Source: Acidobacteriota bacterium (lineage in GTDB: Bacteria; Acidobacteriota; Terriglobia; Acidiferrales; UBA7541). Taken from it: 64,000 nt of DNA. Both the position numbers and the translations under genes were made by a program. Positions 53,569-63,216 of the stretch are shown here, piece by piece (the first letter of the stretch is position 1; each line of letters opens with the position of its first letter). Location: the NCBI GenBank assembly GCA_003225315.1, contig QHZD01000045.1, positions 27,652 through 91,651 on the forward strand. The letters are read 5' to 3'. The notes under the pieces were generated by a model. The model was given only the letters and a program-made list of their open reading frames with translations. It searched no databases and was not told where the DNA came from.

Positions 53569-55335
53569 TCACCTTGCTGCGGCGAGCCGACGCATCAATT
53601 CCTGTTTTTTCTCTAGCAGCCCGCGGAGCTCCGGCGCCGCTGGGTTAGCCTCGATGCTGCGCTGCACGTCGGCCAGCTCGCGCTCCGCCTGCCGGTGCTG
53701 CAGCGCCTCGATGCAGCTTTGGGCCTCTTCCCAAGTTGGTTCGTTGGCTTCCTCGAACAGAATCTCGAAGAGCAGCCGCCGGTCGCGGTCTTCCAGTACC
53801 GCACCGATTTCAGTAGCCTGCACGGGCTGGCCGGACAAGCTGGCGATTACAAGCGCCGCAAAGATTTTCTCGGTCTCCAGCCCGTGATAGAGATGAGCAT
53901 CTTGCAGTTGCTTGGCGAGCTCTTGCCGGAAGCCTTCCGCTTCCGCGAGCATGCGGATCAGCCGCCGCTCGACTGGTTTGGCGGCGCGCGCGACGAGCTC
54001 CGGCTGAATCTTCACCTCGCTGCGGCGTTCCTTCGCCGCCTTGCTCAAAGCGGCGCGTAGCACCGGCTCATCCAAACGAAGCTGCTGGGCGATGCGCGTG
54101 GCCCACTCGGAGCGCAAGATGCGGTTCGGAATTTTCTGGACGTATGGGAGGAGAAAATTCACGGCGCGCAGCTTCCCTTCTCCCGTCGTCAAATCCATCT
54201 GCCGCGCACGCGCAATCAGGTAGTCCAAATACGGCGGCGCTTCCTTCAACAGTTTGAGGTAAGCATCCGTACCCATTTCCCGGATGAACAAATCCGGGTC
54301 AGCCTTCTTGTCGCCCACCGGCGGCAGCGCAAGGACGCGCACTTCAAAATCTTGTTCGAGCAGAAGCGTGAGAGAACGCTCCGTGGCTGTCTGCCCCGCC
54401 GCGTCCGGATCGTAATTGACAATCACGCGCTTGGTGAACCGTTGCAGGAGTTTGATCTGCGGTTCCGCAAGGCTCGTGCCGCAACTCGCCACCACGTTGC
54501 TGATCCCCGCGCGCGCCACCGCGATCGCATCCATGTAGCCCTCGACCAGTATCGCGAATTCCTGCCGCCGGATTCCTTCCTTCGCGCGGTCCATGTGATA
54601 GAGCACGTTGCTCTTGGAATAGATCGGCGTCTCGGGCGAATTGAGATACTTCGGCATGTCGTCGCCCAGCGCGCGCGCTCCGAACGCCACGATTCTTCCT
54701 GATTCATTTGCAATGGGAAACGTGATGCGACGCCGGAAGCGGTCGAATAGCTTCCCGGAGCTTTGGTCGCGCGAAACCAGCCCGGACTCGGCCAGCAGCT
54801 TTTCGTTGTATTTGGATTTCAGTTGCCGCAGCAGCGCGTCGCCTCCGCTCGGCGCGTAACCAATTCCGAAGCGCGCGATGGCATCTTTGTCCAGTCCGCG
54901 ATCCTCGAGATACGCTCGTGCCGCTTTTCCTTCCAGCGTCCCTTCGAGCTGCTTCACGAAAAAAGTCTGCGCCTCGCGGTGCATCTCGACCAGCAGGGTT
55001 CGATGCTGATTCTCCTTGCGTTCCTCCGGAGAACGCTCCTTTTGCCGCGGAACGGCGATCCCGCATTTTTCCGCTACGATGCGAATCGCCTCGGGAAACG
55101 CGCACTTCTCCATTTCCATCACGAATTTGAAAACGTCCCCGCCGACGCCGCATCCGAAGCAATGATAAATCTGCTTCGTCGGATGCACCGCGAACGACGG
55201 CGACTTTTCCGCGTGAAATGGACACAGCCCGGTAAAATTCTGGCCGCTTTTTTTCAGGCGCACGTACTCGCCGACAATCCGGACAATGTCCGCCTGCTGT
55301 TTTACTCGATCCGCAAATGATCCGGCCTCTGCCAT
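53569..55335 (-). CDS. dnaG: DNA primase DnaG
   Basis: DnaG makes RNA primers for replication. The 588-residue protein has a CHC2 zinc finger (C38, H41, C59, C62), the RNA polymerase core with FLQGGRAFG-like SGRIVAFGARAL and a Toprim domain (FAILVEGYMDAIAVARAG and NYDPDAAGQ). The C-terminal helicase-binding part is short. In many bacteria it is adjacent to rpoD; here the DUF457 gene and R2 intervene. Length and motifs are normal. Confidence 0.96.
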   Translation of the reverse strand: MAEAGSFADRVKQQADIVRIVGEYVRLKKSGQNFTGLCPFHAEKSPSFAVHPTKQIYHCFGCGVGGDVFKFVMEMEKCAFPEAIRIVAEKCGIAVPRQKERSPEERKENQHRTLLVEMHREAQTFFVKQLEGTLEGKAARAYLEDRGLDKDAIARFGIGYAPSGGDALLRQLKSKYNEKLLAESGLVSRDQSSGKLFDRFRRRITFPIANESGRIVAFGARALGDDMPKYLNSPETPIYSKSNVLYHMDRAKEGIRRQEFAILVEGYMDAIAVARAGISNVVASCGTSLAEPQIKLLQRFTKRVIVNYDPDAAGQTATERSLTLLLEQDFEVRVLALPPVGDKKADPDLFIREMGTDAYLKLLKEAPPYLDYLIARARQMDLTTGEGKLRAVNFLLPYVQKIPNRILRSEWATRIAQQLRLDEPVLRAALSKAAKERRSEVKIQPELVARAAKPVERRLIRMLAEAEGFRQELAKQLQDAHLYHGLETEKIFAALVIASLSGQPVQATEIGAVLEDRDRRLLFEILFEEANEPTWEEAQSCIEALQHRQAERELADVQRSIEANPAAPELRGLLEKKQELMRRLAAAR

Positions 55336-55353
55336 TGCGTACTTCAGTGAAGA

Positions 55354-56712
55354 TCAGCGCTTCGCATAATCATTCTTGTAGACTGCGCCGCCCTTCATCA
55401 CAAATTTTACATGCTCCAGGATGGTGACGTCTTTCGTGGGATCACCGTCCACGGCGATGAGGTCTGCAAATTTGCCGGGCTCCAGAAAGCCGACGGCAAA
55501 TCTCGGACCAAGCAAGTCGGAGGCGTTGATCGTTGCCGTTTGAATCGCCGCCAGCGGCGTCATACCCAGCTTGACATACACGTGGAACTCGCCCGCGTTG
55601 AGGCCGTGCGGATAGACCGCGGCATCCGTCCCGAAAGCAACCTTCACGCCGGCATCGAACGCTTTCTTTACGTTCTTCTGCATGGCGGCGGCGACATCGC
55701 GCATCTTTTGCTTGGAATACTCCGGCACGTCGCTGCGGTCCAGATTCTTTTCCATGTATTCGCCAAGAAAGAGCGTCGGAACGAGATACGTTCCGTTTTT
55801 CTTCAGCGTGGCGATGGCCGCGTCGTCCATCAGGTGGCCGTGCTCGATCGAATCGACACCGGCCTCCGAAGCCCAGCGCACCCCTTCCGCTCCATGCGCA
55901 TGTGCCGCGACTTTGCGCCCGAGCCGGTGCGCGTCCGCCACAATTGCTTTCATTTCCTCGAGCGTGAACTGCGAGGCGTTCGGATCATCGCCTTTCGATA
56001 ACACGCCGCCGGTGGCGCAGATCTTGATCACGTCGGCTCCATATTTGATGACTTCCCGCACTTTGTGTTGCACGGCTTCCACGCCGTCCGCCACCCCTTC
56101 ACCAAAGAAATGAAATGCGGGTGGCAGCAGGTTTTCATCGCAGTGCCCGCCGGTGATACCCAATGCAGGGCCAGAGGCGACCATGCGCGGTCCGATCACG
56201 TCTCCATCATTGATGGCATCGCGCAGCGCAATGTCCGCGTAGTCTTTCGCGCCGACATTGCGAACGGTTGTAAAACCAGCTTCGAGCGTGCGGCGCGCGT
56301 TTCTTGCGCCATGCAGCGCTTCGCGCGCCGTGGAAATCTTCAAGCCTTCATACGAGAGCGAACTCAGTTCAAATGTTAGATGCGTGTGCATGTCGATCAA
56401 GCCGGGCAATACTGTGGCGTCCGGCAGATCGATCGTCGTGTCTCCCACTGCCGCCTTTACTTCAGCGGAAGGCGCGATCTGCGAAATCTTTTCACCTTCA
56501 ATCACGATCGCCTGATTCGTGCGCAACTCTCCTGTGCGCACATTCAGCACGCGCCCCGCGCGGATCACCGTCCTCTTCGAAGCTGGCGCCTGCGCGCTTG
56601 CGGTGAATGCTATTCCGGCAAAAATCGCCACAATGGCCGCGAAGTCCGTCCCCCATCGGCTAATTCTTCGACGCGTTCTTGCGTACGACCTTGAATGCTT
56701 AAACAATTTCAT
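55354..56712 (-). CDS. Exported amidohydrolase (imidazolonepropionase-like)
   Basis: The 452-residue protein has a signal peptide ending FTASAQA and an amidohydrolase TIM barrel: [15 protein letters not shown] with the metal-binding Hx[13 protein letters not shown] with the lysine, [11 protein letters not shown] and the [11 protein letters not shown] histidines, and [11 protein letters not shown] with the catalytic aspartate. Members of this class include prolidase-like and imidazolonepropionase-like enzymes. Export suggests action on extracellular peptides or metabolites. It sits 18 bp upstream of dnaG in coordinates, both on the minus strand, so it precedes dnaG in transcription. Confidence 0.9.
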   Translation of the reverse strand: MKLFKHSRSYARTRRRISRWGTDFAAIVAIFAGIAFTASAQAPASKRTVIRAGRVLNVRTGELRTNQAIVIEGEKISQIAPSAEVKAAVGDTTIDLPDATVLPGLIDMHTHLTFELSSLSYEGLKISTAREALHGARNARRTLEAGFTTVRNVGAKDYADIALRDAINDGDVIGPRMVASGPALGITGGHCDENLLPPAFHFFGEGVADGVEAVQHKVREVIKYGADVIKICATGGVLSKGDDPNASQFTLEEMKAIVADAHRLGRKVAAHAHGAEGVRWASEAGVDSIEHGHLMDDAAIATLKKNGTYLVPTLFLGEYMEKNLDRSDVPEYSKQKMRDVAAAMQKNVKKAFDAGVKVAFGTDAAVYPHGLNAGEFHVYVKLGMTPLAAIQTATINASDLLGPRFAVGFLEPGKFADLIAVDGDPTKDVTILEHVKFVMKGGAVYKNDYAKR

Positions 56713-56827
56713 CCAGCACCTCGTTGTGATTTGGCTTTCGGAGCGCGGCGAGTATAGCAAAACAGTGCTGCATACATCTCCATGGAGGAAACTTCCAGGT
56801 CTTCGTCCATTTTCTAGTTTCTGACTT

Positions 56828-59242
56828 CTATTTTTGCAACTTTACGATGGTGATTGCTTTCCCTCCGTGTTCCTCGGTCTCAAAGGAATGCTTCTCAACC
56901 AGCGGATGCGAAGCGAGAAACTCGCCAATGCCTTTGCGAAGTGCGCCCGTTCCGTGCCCGTGAATGATTCTGATCCGCGCCTTGTGCGCGAGCGCCGCGT
57001 CGTCCAGGAATTTGTCCAGCCGGTCCGTGGCTTCTTCCACGGTCATGCCGATCACGTTGATCTCGTCGGACACCGCAGCTTCTTCGCGCCGCGAAGTCAC
57101 CGTCACGCTCTGCAGCTTTGCCGGGGACGAAATTGATTTCGACGTTGGCGCCGCCCCCTCTACCGCCGTGATTTCATCCAGAGCCACTTTCATGCGCAGC
57201 GGTCCGGCTTCGATTTCCGCGGACGATCCGTCAATCCGCCGCAGTACTACGGGCTTGCTGAATCCGCGCACGCGAATTTTCACGCCGGGTTGCAGGCGGT
57301 CCGCACTGACCGTCTCCGAGGAAGCAGCATTCACGCCAAGATCTGCTTGCGATTCCGAGATGGTCTGCACGACAGCTGCGTTCAGCTCTTCGCGGGCCTC
57401 GCCCCGCACGTCCTGCATTTTCCGCCGCGTCGTCTTTTCCATCTGAGCGCGCAGCTCGCGTTCTTTTACCGCTTCGACCACGCGCGCAACATTCTCATCG
57501 AAACGTTTCTGCATCTCCGCGAACTGCGCCTCCAGTTCTTTTATGCGATTCTGCTGCCGCTCCACCCACTCGGTTCGCAGCTTCTTACGCTCTTCTTCCA
57601 GCGCATGCCGCTCTTCCACCATTTGTTTTTGCATGCGGTCCAACTCGTCGCGACTGCGGTGCAAATAAGCGATTAGGTCCGCGGCTTCGCGCGACTCGGG
57701 CGTCAGCAGCGACCTTGCGCGTTCGATGATGGATGTGGCCATTCCCAGGCGCTTTGCAATCGCGATCCCGCTCGAACCGCCCGGCACGCCCACCATCAAG
57801 CGGTAAGTGGGCCGCAGATTCACGTCATCGAATTCCACTGCCGCGTTCACCACGCCCGGCGTAGTCGATGCGTAAGTCTTCAGCCGGTCGTGATGCGTAG
57901 TCGCCAGCACGATGCAGTTCCTGGCGCGGAATTCGTCCAGCAATGCAACGGCCAGCGCGGCGCCTTCCTCAGGCGCTGTCCCCGTGCCCATTTCATCCGC
58001 CAGCACGAGAGAATTCGGCGTCGCCGCCTCCAGCATCGTTTTCAAATTCAACATGTGCGCCGAGAATGTGGATAAGTCCGCAGCGATGGATTGCTCGTCG
58101 CCAATGTCAACCAAAACGCGATCGAAGACCGGAAGCACGGCGCGCTGCGCGGCAACAGGAATTCCGGATTGCGCCGCAAGCGCCGCCATTCCGGTGGTTT
58201 TCAGCGCAACGGTCTTTCCGCCCGTGTTTGGTCCGCTGATTACCAGTACGCGCTCTTCTCCACCGAGAGTCACGGTCATCGGAACAACGGCGCGATTTTC
58301 TTTGCGGAGTTTGTCCTCCAGCACCGGATGGCGGGCGCCTTCCAGCCGCAGTTCGTTCGTTGAAGAGAATTCCGGCATCGCAGCGTCAAATTCCCGAGCG
58401 AATCGTGCCCGCGCAAACACGCTGTCGAGTTCCGCGATCGTCCCGGCGGCCGCCAGGAGCGGTCCCCGGATCATTTGCAGCTTTTCCGTGAGCTCTCGCA
58501 GAATCCGCACAATTTCCGCCGCTTCATCCTCGGCAAGCTGCACCAGTTGGTTGTTGGCTTCGACAGTTTCAAACGGCTCCATAAAAACGGTTTGTCCAGT
58601 TGCGCTCGCTCCGTGAACCACTCCGGGAATACTCCGGCGATGCTCGGCGCGCACAGGAATCACAAAGCGATCGTTCCGCAACGTGACGTAGTCTTCTCCC
58701 GCTTCTGCGTTTCGCGCGCGCAAAATCTGTTTCAAGCTTTTCTGGATCGTCTCACGTCTCTCCGTGATGTTCGCGCGAATGCGCCGCAGCGTCGATGACG
58801 CGTCGTCGTTGATTTCGCCGTTCGGCAATACGCAACGCCGGATAGCCGCTTGCATATCTCGAAAATCACCCAGCGAAGCTGCCCGTGCCGCCAGCAACGG
58901 AAACTTCGCCGCTTCTTCGCGAAATTGCTGTCGCAGCCATGCCGCCGTTTCCAACAACGACGCCGCATCCAGGAATTTGCCCGGCTCCAGCACCGCGCCC
59001 GTGCCCTCGATGCGTTCCAGCCAGCCTTGAGGATCGGCCAGCGCGGCAAAACCTAGCTCGCGCCCCGCGCGCAGCCACTCCGCTGCTTCACGAATCAGCG
59101 CAAAGGCCGATTCCAGCGCCGCTCGCTCCATCCCGGGCGCGAGTTCATCCACAGCTCGACGTCCAGGCGCGCACGTCGTCCTCAAGCGCAGCAATTCCCG
59201 CAGCTTGTCGAACTCCAATACGTCTTGAGCCGTCCGTGACAT
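56828..59242 (-). CDS. mutS2: Endonuclease MutS2
   Basis: The 804-residue protein has the MutS2 core with an ABC-type ATPase (Walker [14 protein letters not shown] near residue 338, [15 protein letters not shown] for the signature and Walker B). A coiled coil follows (residues about 510-640), and the C-terminal Smr endonuclease domain has [15 protein letters not shown]. MutS2 suppresses homologous recombination and rescues stalled ribosomes in Firmicutes. Its gene begins 2 bp after the stop of the LOG-like gene, so the two are one unit. Confidence 0.96.
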   Translation of the reverse strand: MSRTAQDVLEFDKLRELLRLRTTCAPGRRAVDELAPGMERAALESAFALIREAAEWLRAGRELGFAALADPQGWLERIEGTGAVLEPGKFLDAASLLETAAWLRQQFREEAAKFPLLAARAASLGDFRDMQAAIRRCVLPNGEINDDASSTLRRIRANITERRETIQKSLKQILRARNAEAGEDYVTLRNDRFVIPVRAEHRRSIPGVVHGASATGQTVFMEPFETVEANNQLVQLAEDEAAEIVRILRELTEKLQMIRGPLLAAAGTIAELDSVFARARFAREFDAAMPEFSSTNELRLEGARHPVLEDKLRKENRAVVPMTVTLGGEERVLVISGPNTGGKTVALKTTGMAALAAQSGIPVAAQRAVLPVFDRVLVDIGDEQSIAADLSTFSAHMLNLKTMLEAATPNSLVLADEMGTGTAPEEGAALAVALLDEFRARNCIVLATTHHDRLKTYASTTPGVVNAAVEFDDVNLRPTYRLMVGVPGGSSGIAIAKRLGMATSIIERARSLLTPESREAADLIAYLHRSRDELDRMQKQMVEERHALEEERKKLRTEWVERQQNRIKELEAQFAEMQKRFDENVARVVEAVKERELRAQMEKTTRRKMQDVRGEAREELNAAVVQTISESQADLGVNAASSETVSADRLQPGVKIRVRGFSKPVVLRRIDGSSAEIEAGPLRMKVALDEITAVEGAAPTSKSISSPAKLQSVTVTSRREEAAVSDEINVIGMTVEEATDRLDKFLDDAALAHKARIRIIHGHGTGALRKGIGEFLASHPLVEKHSFETEEHGGKAITIVKLQK

Positions 59243-59244
59243 CG

Positions 59245-59802
59245 TTATGTCTGCTTCAATCTAGTGGTCAGATGACTTGCCACGTCTCCCGGCGTCTCCG
59301 CTACATACACCAGCCGCCCGTTCGCCTCGCCCCAAGGCGCGGGGTGTCCCAATTCCACTTTCCGCACGCGATCCAGAACCGGCTCCCAGAAGTGTCCGAG
59401 CACCGCGAACGGTTTCTGCGGCATCACCGCCTTGTTCAGCATTTCCCAAACGACTGCAAGCTCCACGAGCGTGCCGGTCCCGCCTTTGCACGCGACAAAA
59501 GCATCCGCGCACCGGATGAGCTCAAAGAGCCTCTCTTCCCAGGTCTTCATGCGCACTTCGAGGTCAATCCACGGATTCAGCTTTGCATTCTTGAAAAAAT
59601 CCGCGGTCACGCCGTACGTTTTTCCTCCGGCTTCCTTCGCGCCGCGCGACACCGCTTCCATCACCCCGCCGTAACCGCCGCTGCAAACGGAGAAACCGTG
59701 CTTCGCCAACGCTCGCCCGAGCACGCGCGCCTCATCATAATCCCCGTCAGTTTCGTGCGGCCGCGAACTTCCAAATACCGTGACGATGAGCTCTTTGTCC
59801 AT
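59245..59802 (-). CDS. LOG-like (SLOG/TIGR00725-type) nucleotide-binding protein
   Basis: The 185-residue protein has the LOG/Rossmann-like pattern: IVTVFGSSRPHETDGDYDEA, FSVCSGGYGGVMEAVSRGA and ACKGGTGTLVELAVVWE, the equivalent of the PGGxGT motif. Related proteins are cytokinin riboside 5'-phosphate phosphoribohydrolases or nucleotide sensors. The ATG at 59802 was preferred to the TTG at 59808. It is coupled to mutS2 and lies 9 bp downstream of the PBP4-type gene. Confidence 0.85.
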   Translation of the reverse strand: MDKELIVTVFGSSRPHETDGDYDEARVLGRALAKHGFSVCSGGYGGVMEAVSRGAKEAGGKTYGVTADFFKNAKLNPWIDLEVRMKTWEERLFELIRCADAFVACKGGTGTLVELAVVWEMLNKAVMPQKPFAVLGHFWEPVLDRVRKVELGHPAPWGEANGRLVYVAETPGDVASHLTTRLKQT

Positions 59803-59817
59803 CTGCAATCTTCGGCC

Positions 59818-61437
59818 TTACTGTGGATGCTTGCGTTCCCGGCCACGTTTTGGCGGCGCTACGTTGAACTCCTCAATCATCGCGACGCATAAGCCCGTCA
59901 AAGTGTCTGCCGCTTCGTGACTTTTTCCACCTTGATTGTTGCTTAGAAACGAAAAAATCAGCCGCCTTCCGCCCGGGGTTTCCGCAAAACCCGAAAGAGT
60001 TCTTACGTGCTCGACGGAACCCGTCTTGGCATGAATTCGTCCTGCCGCCGGCGTATTTTTCATGCGATCTTCAAGCGTGCCGTCAATGCCTGCCACGGGC
60101 AGCGACGCAAAGTATGGCCCGAACCAGGTTTGCTTCTGCGCAAAGTTCAGCAGCGCCACGATGGCACGCGGCGTCACCAAGTCGTGGCGCGACAATCCCG
60201 AAGCGTCTGTTTGAATTACGTCGCCAGGTTCGATTCCTGCAGCCGCGTAAAAATCTGCTGGAACTTTCATCAAATCGTCCGAAGTGGCCCAAACGCCGCT
60301 CTGTCGCGCCACGGTCCTGAGCAGCATTTCTGTGTGCAGGTTCTGACTGATTTTGTTGACGAGCTTCAGCGCGTCACCCAGCGGCACCGAGACGTGTTCC
60401 GCCAGCACAACTGGATCACCGCCGGGTTCCGCATGATCATGTCGCGCGCGCGCGACCCCGGCTACTCTTACTCCCCGTTCTTCTAGCAATCGCTTCAAGA
60501 CGGCCGCAGCATGTTGCGCCGGCTCTTCAATTGCCAAAACCAGTTTCCGTGGCGCGCTCTTCGCCGGCAAGGTGCCCCTCACGACGACCAAATTCGATCC
60601 CGGCTCGCGCGTGAGCGTCAGATCCGATTTCACGTCCGCGGCGGAAGTGGTCACCTCATTTCTAACCAAAAAATCCGGCGTCGCGGGACTGACCGCCGCC
60701 TGTACCGGATTGCCCGCCTGTTCACCAGGGGTAAGTGTCAGCGCTACGGTGTTGTCATCCAAGACGATCGCGGAAATGGCCGCGCCGTATTCCCACACCA
60801 TGTCGTCGATCTCCCAGCCATTTGGATAGCGTTCACGCGGAAAGTAGCTGTCATCGCCAATCACGTCTCCGGATATTTCCTTGACTCCCTTGGCCACGAG
60901 GGCGTCCGCGAGTTCCGCGAGCGCTTTCTCGGGCGGACCGTCAAACTCTTCCTTTAACTCGTAAGGGAATTTCCTGTTCGATAGATTCGGATCGCCACGT
61001 CCTGCTAGCGTGAGATCACCATTCAGCACTCCCTCACTTGAAACGGCGCCTTGCGTTTCCAGAGTGGTATGGAAGCGGTACTCCGGTCCCAGTTTCGCTA
61101 GCGCCAGCGCCGTGGCGAACAACTTCATGTTCGAAGCCGGCACAAAATATTTGTCCGCATTCTGTTCGTAGAGAGTTTCGCCGCTCTCGGCGTCCACGAC
61201 GAGCAGTCCCCACTCCCCTTTGCTTGTGGGAGTTGTTGCGACCAAAGCTTCGGCGCGCAAAGCGAACTTTGCCGTGGCTTTCTTGGAAGCCGCGCTCTTT
61301 TTCTTCGCGCCGCGGGAGACCGGCTCCGTCTTTGTTTTCGATTGGGCGCCAACGCGAGGCGTCCCAATTCCGAATGCCCACGTCGCGCTGGCCATTGCCA
61401 CTACCGCACATCGTTTCAAGATTCTCTGGATTTTCAT
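59818..61437 (-). CDS. dacB: D-alanyl-D-alanine carboxypeptidase (PBP4/DacB type)
   Basis: The 539-residue protein has a signal peptide (residues 1-32) and the S13 family motifs: S102-N-M-K105 (VPASNMKLFATAL) as SxxK, ISQNLHTEMLLR as SxN, and HAKTGSVEHVRTLSG near residue 467 as KTG. The inserted domain (residues about 150-320) is that of PBP4. It trims cell-wall peptides and also has endopeptidase activity in the family. The ATG at 61437 fits the signal peptide; an upstream start at 61536 adds non-coding-looking residues. Confidence 0.95.
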   Translation of the reverse strand: MKIQRILKRCAVVAMASATWAFGIGTPRVGAQSKTKTEPVSRGAKKKSAASKKATAKFALRAEALVATTPTSKGEWGLLVVDAESGETLYEQNADKYFVPASNMKLFATALALAKLGPEYRFHTTLETQGAVSSEGVLNGDLTLAGRGDPNLSNRKFPYELKEEFDGPPEKALAELADALVAKGVKEISGDVIGDDSYFPRERYPNGWEIDDMVWEYGAAISAIVLDDNTVALTLTPGEQAGNPVQAAVSPATPDFLVRNEVTTSAADVKSDLTLTREPGSNLVVVRGTLPAKSAPRKLVLAIEEPAQHAAAVLKRLLEERGVRVAGVARARHDHAEPGGDPVVLAEHVSVPLGDALKLVNKISQNLHTEMLLRTVARQSGVWATSDDLMKVPADFYAAAGIEPGDVIQTDASGLSRHDLVTPRAIVALLNFAQKQTWFGPYFASLPVAGIDGTLEDRMKNTPAAGRIHAKTGSVEHVRTLSGFAETPGGRRLIFSFLSNNQGGKSHEAADTLTGLCVAMIEEFNVAPPKRGRERKHPQ

Positions 61438-61633
61438 TTTTCGCTCACGGCAAATTCGCTCCGCAAAAGTATAGTCGAAAGGCAACACATTCCGTCTCCT
61501 AGGCGTCCAACTTAAGGAACCAACCCCCTGCATCAAGGCTGTCTCCAGGCTCCGTTCTTAAGACGCGAGGTTGCGTCTGGCCTGTGAGCACTCTATGATG
61601 GCTCTAGCCCAGAAAACTACGAAGAGGTGAACT

Positions 61634-62353
61634 GTGATTCAGCGAATGATCTCTACCCTGATGGCGTTGGCCCTGGCCGCTCTTCCTCTTTCGGCCGCGG
61701 AAGATCAGAAAGAGGCCGATCGCCTGGACAATTGCGGCACGGTTCTCAAGGAAATTCTCGATATCCCTGACAACATTCCCACCGATCTCTTAGACAAGGC
61801 CGAGTGCGTCATTGTGATTCCGTCCGTGCTCAAAGCTGCTTTCGTTATCGGCGGAAGTTACGGCAAAGGCGCCATGACCTGCCGCAGCGGCGAACACTTT
61901 ACCGGACCCTGGAGCGCACCCGCGATGATGCGGCTAGAAGGGGGAGGCATCGGCTTCCAGCTCGGCGGTCAAGCCACTGACTTCGTTATCCTGGTGATGA
62001 ACCCGCGCGGCACCAAAGCCATCCTGAAGAGCAAAGTCAAGATCGGCGCAGACGCTGCTGCAGCCGCGGGCCCCAAGGGCCGTGACGCAGCCGCTGCCAG
62101 CGATGTAACCATGCGCGCCGAGATGCTCACTTACTCCCGCTCTCGCGGCTTGTTTGCGGGAGTCTCCTTGGAGGGCTCGACGCTCCGCCAGGACAACGGC
62201 GCAAACGAAAAACTCTACAAACGTCAGGTCACGGCAGAGCAGATTGTCCGCAAAGGCGCCGCTGCGGTGCCTCCTTCCGGGCAGGAAATGATTGCCTTCC
62301 TGAACAAGAAATCACCGAAGAATCTGTCCGATCCCAACTCTCTCAAAGAATAG
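61634..62353 (+). CDS. Ysc84/SYLF domain secreted lipid-binding protein
   Basis: The 239-residue protein has a signal peptide (MALALAALPLSAA) and the SYLF core: LDKAECVIVIPSVLKAAFVIGGSYGKGAM, FTGPWSAPAMMRLEGGGIGFQLGGQATDFVIL and a GRDAAAASDVTMRAEMLTYSRSRGLFAGVSLEGS module. SYLF proteins bind phospholipids in eukaryotes; the bacterial ones are exported with unknown role. The start is a GTG at 61634 behind GAAGAGG. It is a single gene closed by a strong terminator. Confidence 0.92.
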   Translation: MIQRMISTLMALALAALPLSAAEDQKEADRLDNCGTVLKEILDIPDNIPTDLLDKAECVIVIPSVLKAAFVIGGSYGKGAMTCRSGEHFTGPWSAPAMMRLEGGGIGFQLGGQATDFVILVMNPRGTKAILKSKVKIGADAAAAAGPKGRDAAAASDVTMRAEMLTYSRSRGLFAGVSLEGSTLRQDNGANEKLYKRQVTAEQIVRKGAAAVPPSGQEMIAFLNKKSPKNLSDPNSLKE

Positions 62354-62375
62354 TTCTGAAGCAACATATCGTTTG

Positions 62376-62412
62376 CAAACACCCCGGCTTCGACCGGGGT
62401 GTTTTGCTTTTC
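62376..62412 (+). terminator. Intrinsic terminator behind the Ysc84 gene
   Basis: CACCCCGG-cttcga-CCGGGGTG with eight paired bases, then TTTTGCTTTT. It sits 25-60 bp after the stop codon. Confidence 0.93.
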
Positions 62413-62462
62413 GCGTCCCGTGGCGTCCGTAAACTTGCGGAATGCCACACGCCAATAATGGC

Positions 62463-62512
62463 TTGACAGCATCCACAGAATGACCTACAGTCATATATGG
62501 TTGTTGGTCATT
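62463..62512 (+). promoter_or_regulatory. Autoregulatory promoter/operator of the TetR gene
   Basis: TTGACA (62463-62468) and TACAGT (62486-62491) with a 17-bp spacer form a promoter. An imperfect palindrome of 11-bp arms (62479-62489, AATGACCTACA, and 62502-62512, TGTTGGTCATT, one mismatch) covers the -10 region and the start site. This is the arrangement expected for a TetR-type repressor that represses its own operon. Confidence 0.65.
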
Positions 62513-62516
62513 GAAT

Positions 62517-63212
62517 ATGGCCTCTGGCTCCAAGTCGCCTTCTTCCGTCCCCACTCGGACGCCACGGTCTGCCCCGGATCGCCGCCAGCGTCGCAGCGCG
62601 GAAATCCGCGAACGCCTTTTCCGCGCCGCGCTCAATCTTTTCGCCCAAAAAGGGTTCCTGGAAACCACCGTCGAGGACATCACCGAGGCTGCTGACGTGG
62701 GCAAAGGCACCTTTTTCAATTATTTCCCAAGCAAGGACCACATCCTTCTGGCGTTTGGGGAGATGCAACTCAGCAAACTGGAAGCAGCGATTGCGACAGC
62801 TCGCCAAACAAACGAGCCTATGCCCGAGTTCCTCCGCTCCCTCGGCGTTCGCATGACCCAGGAACCCACGCGCAACCCCGCCATTATTCGCGCGCTTCTG
62901 CAGGCATATCTTTCTACGACTCCGGTTCGCGAGGCCATGATGGACCTGCAAAGACGCGTCCACGCCCTGCATACTCAGATGATTCAGCTCGGCCAGGACC
63001 GCGGCGAAATCCGCAACGACTTGCCAGCCGCGGAGATCGCCAATGTATTTCGCCAAACCATTTTCGGCACGCTACTGATCTGGTCGCTTTACGGTGACGC
63101 GACTCTGCATTCACGGATCGAAGCGGCGTTCAATCTGCTCTGGACCGGCTTGGCGCCTCGCGCCAATCTGACGCCGTCCGCGTCCGTCCCTTTCTTCACG
63201 TGTGGAGATTAG
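62517..63212 (+). CDS. TetR/AcrR family regulator
   Basis: The protein is about 231 residues. It has a TetR N-terminal helix-turn-helix (RRQRRSAEIRERLFRAALNL, then VEDITEAADVGKGTFFNYFP). The C-terminal ligand domain (IRALLQAYLSTTPVREAMMD) resembles regulators of efflux genes. It is followed 4 bp later by a HlyD-type gene, which it likely represses. The start is either the TTG at 62511 or the ATG at 62517; both lie close to the predicted transcription start, so translation may be leaderless. Confidence 0.9.
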   Translation: MASGSKSPSSVPTRTPRSAPDRRQRRSAEIRERLFRAALNLFAQKGFLETTVEDITEAADVGKGTFFNYFPSKDHILLAFGEMQLSKLEAAIATARQTNEPMPEFLRSLGVRMTQEPTRNPAIIRALLQAYLSTTPVREAMMDLQRRVHALHTQMIQLGQDRGEIRNDLPAAEIANVFRQTIFGTLLIWSLYGDATLHSRIEAAFNLLWTGLAPRANLTPSASVPFFTCGD

Positions 63213-63216
63213 TTCT

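Noticed and set aside
58885..59892. Plus-strand ORF of 335 codons over mutS2 and the LOG-like gene
   Set aside because: It is antisense to two genes with clear motifs.
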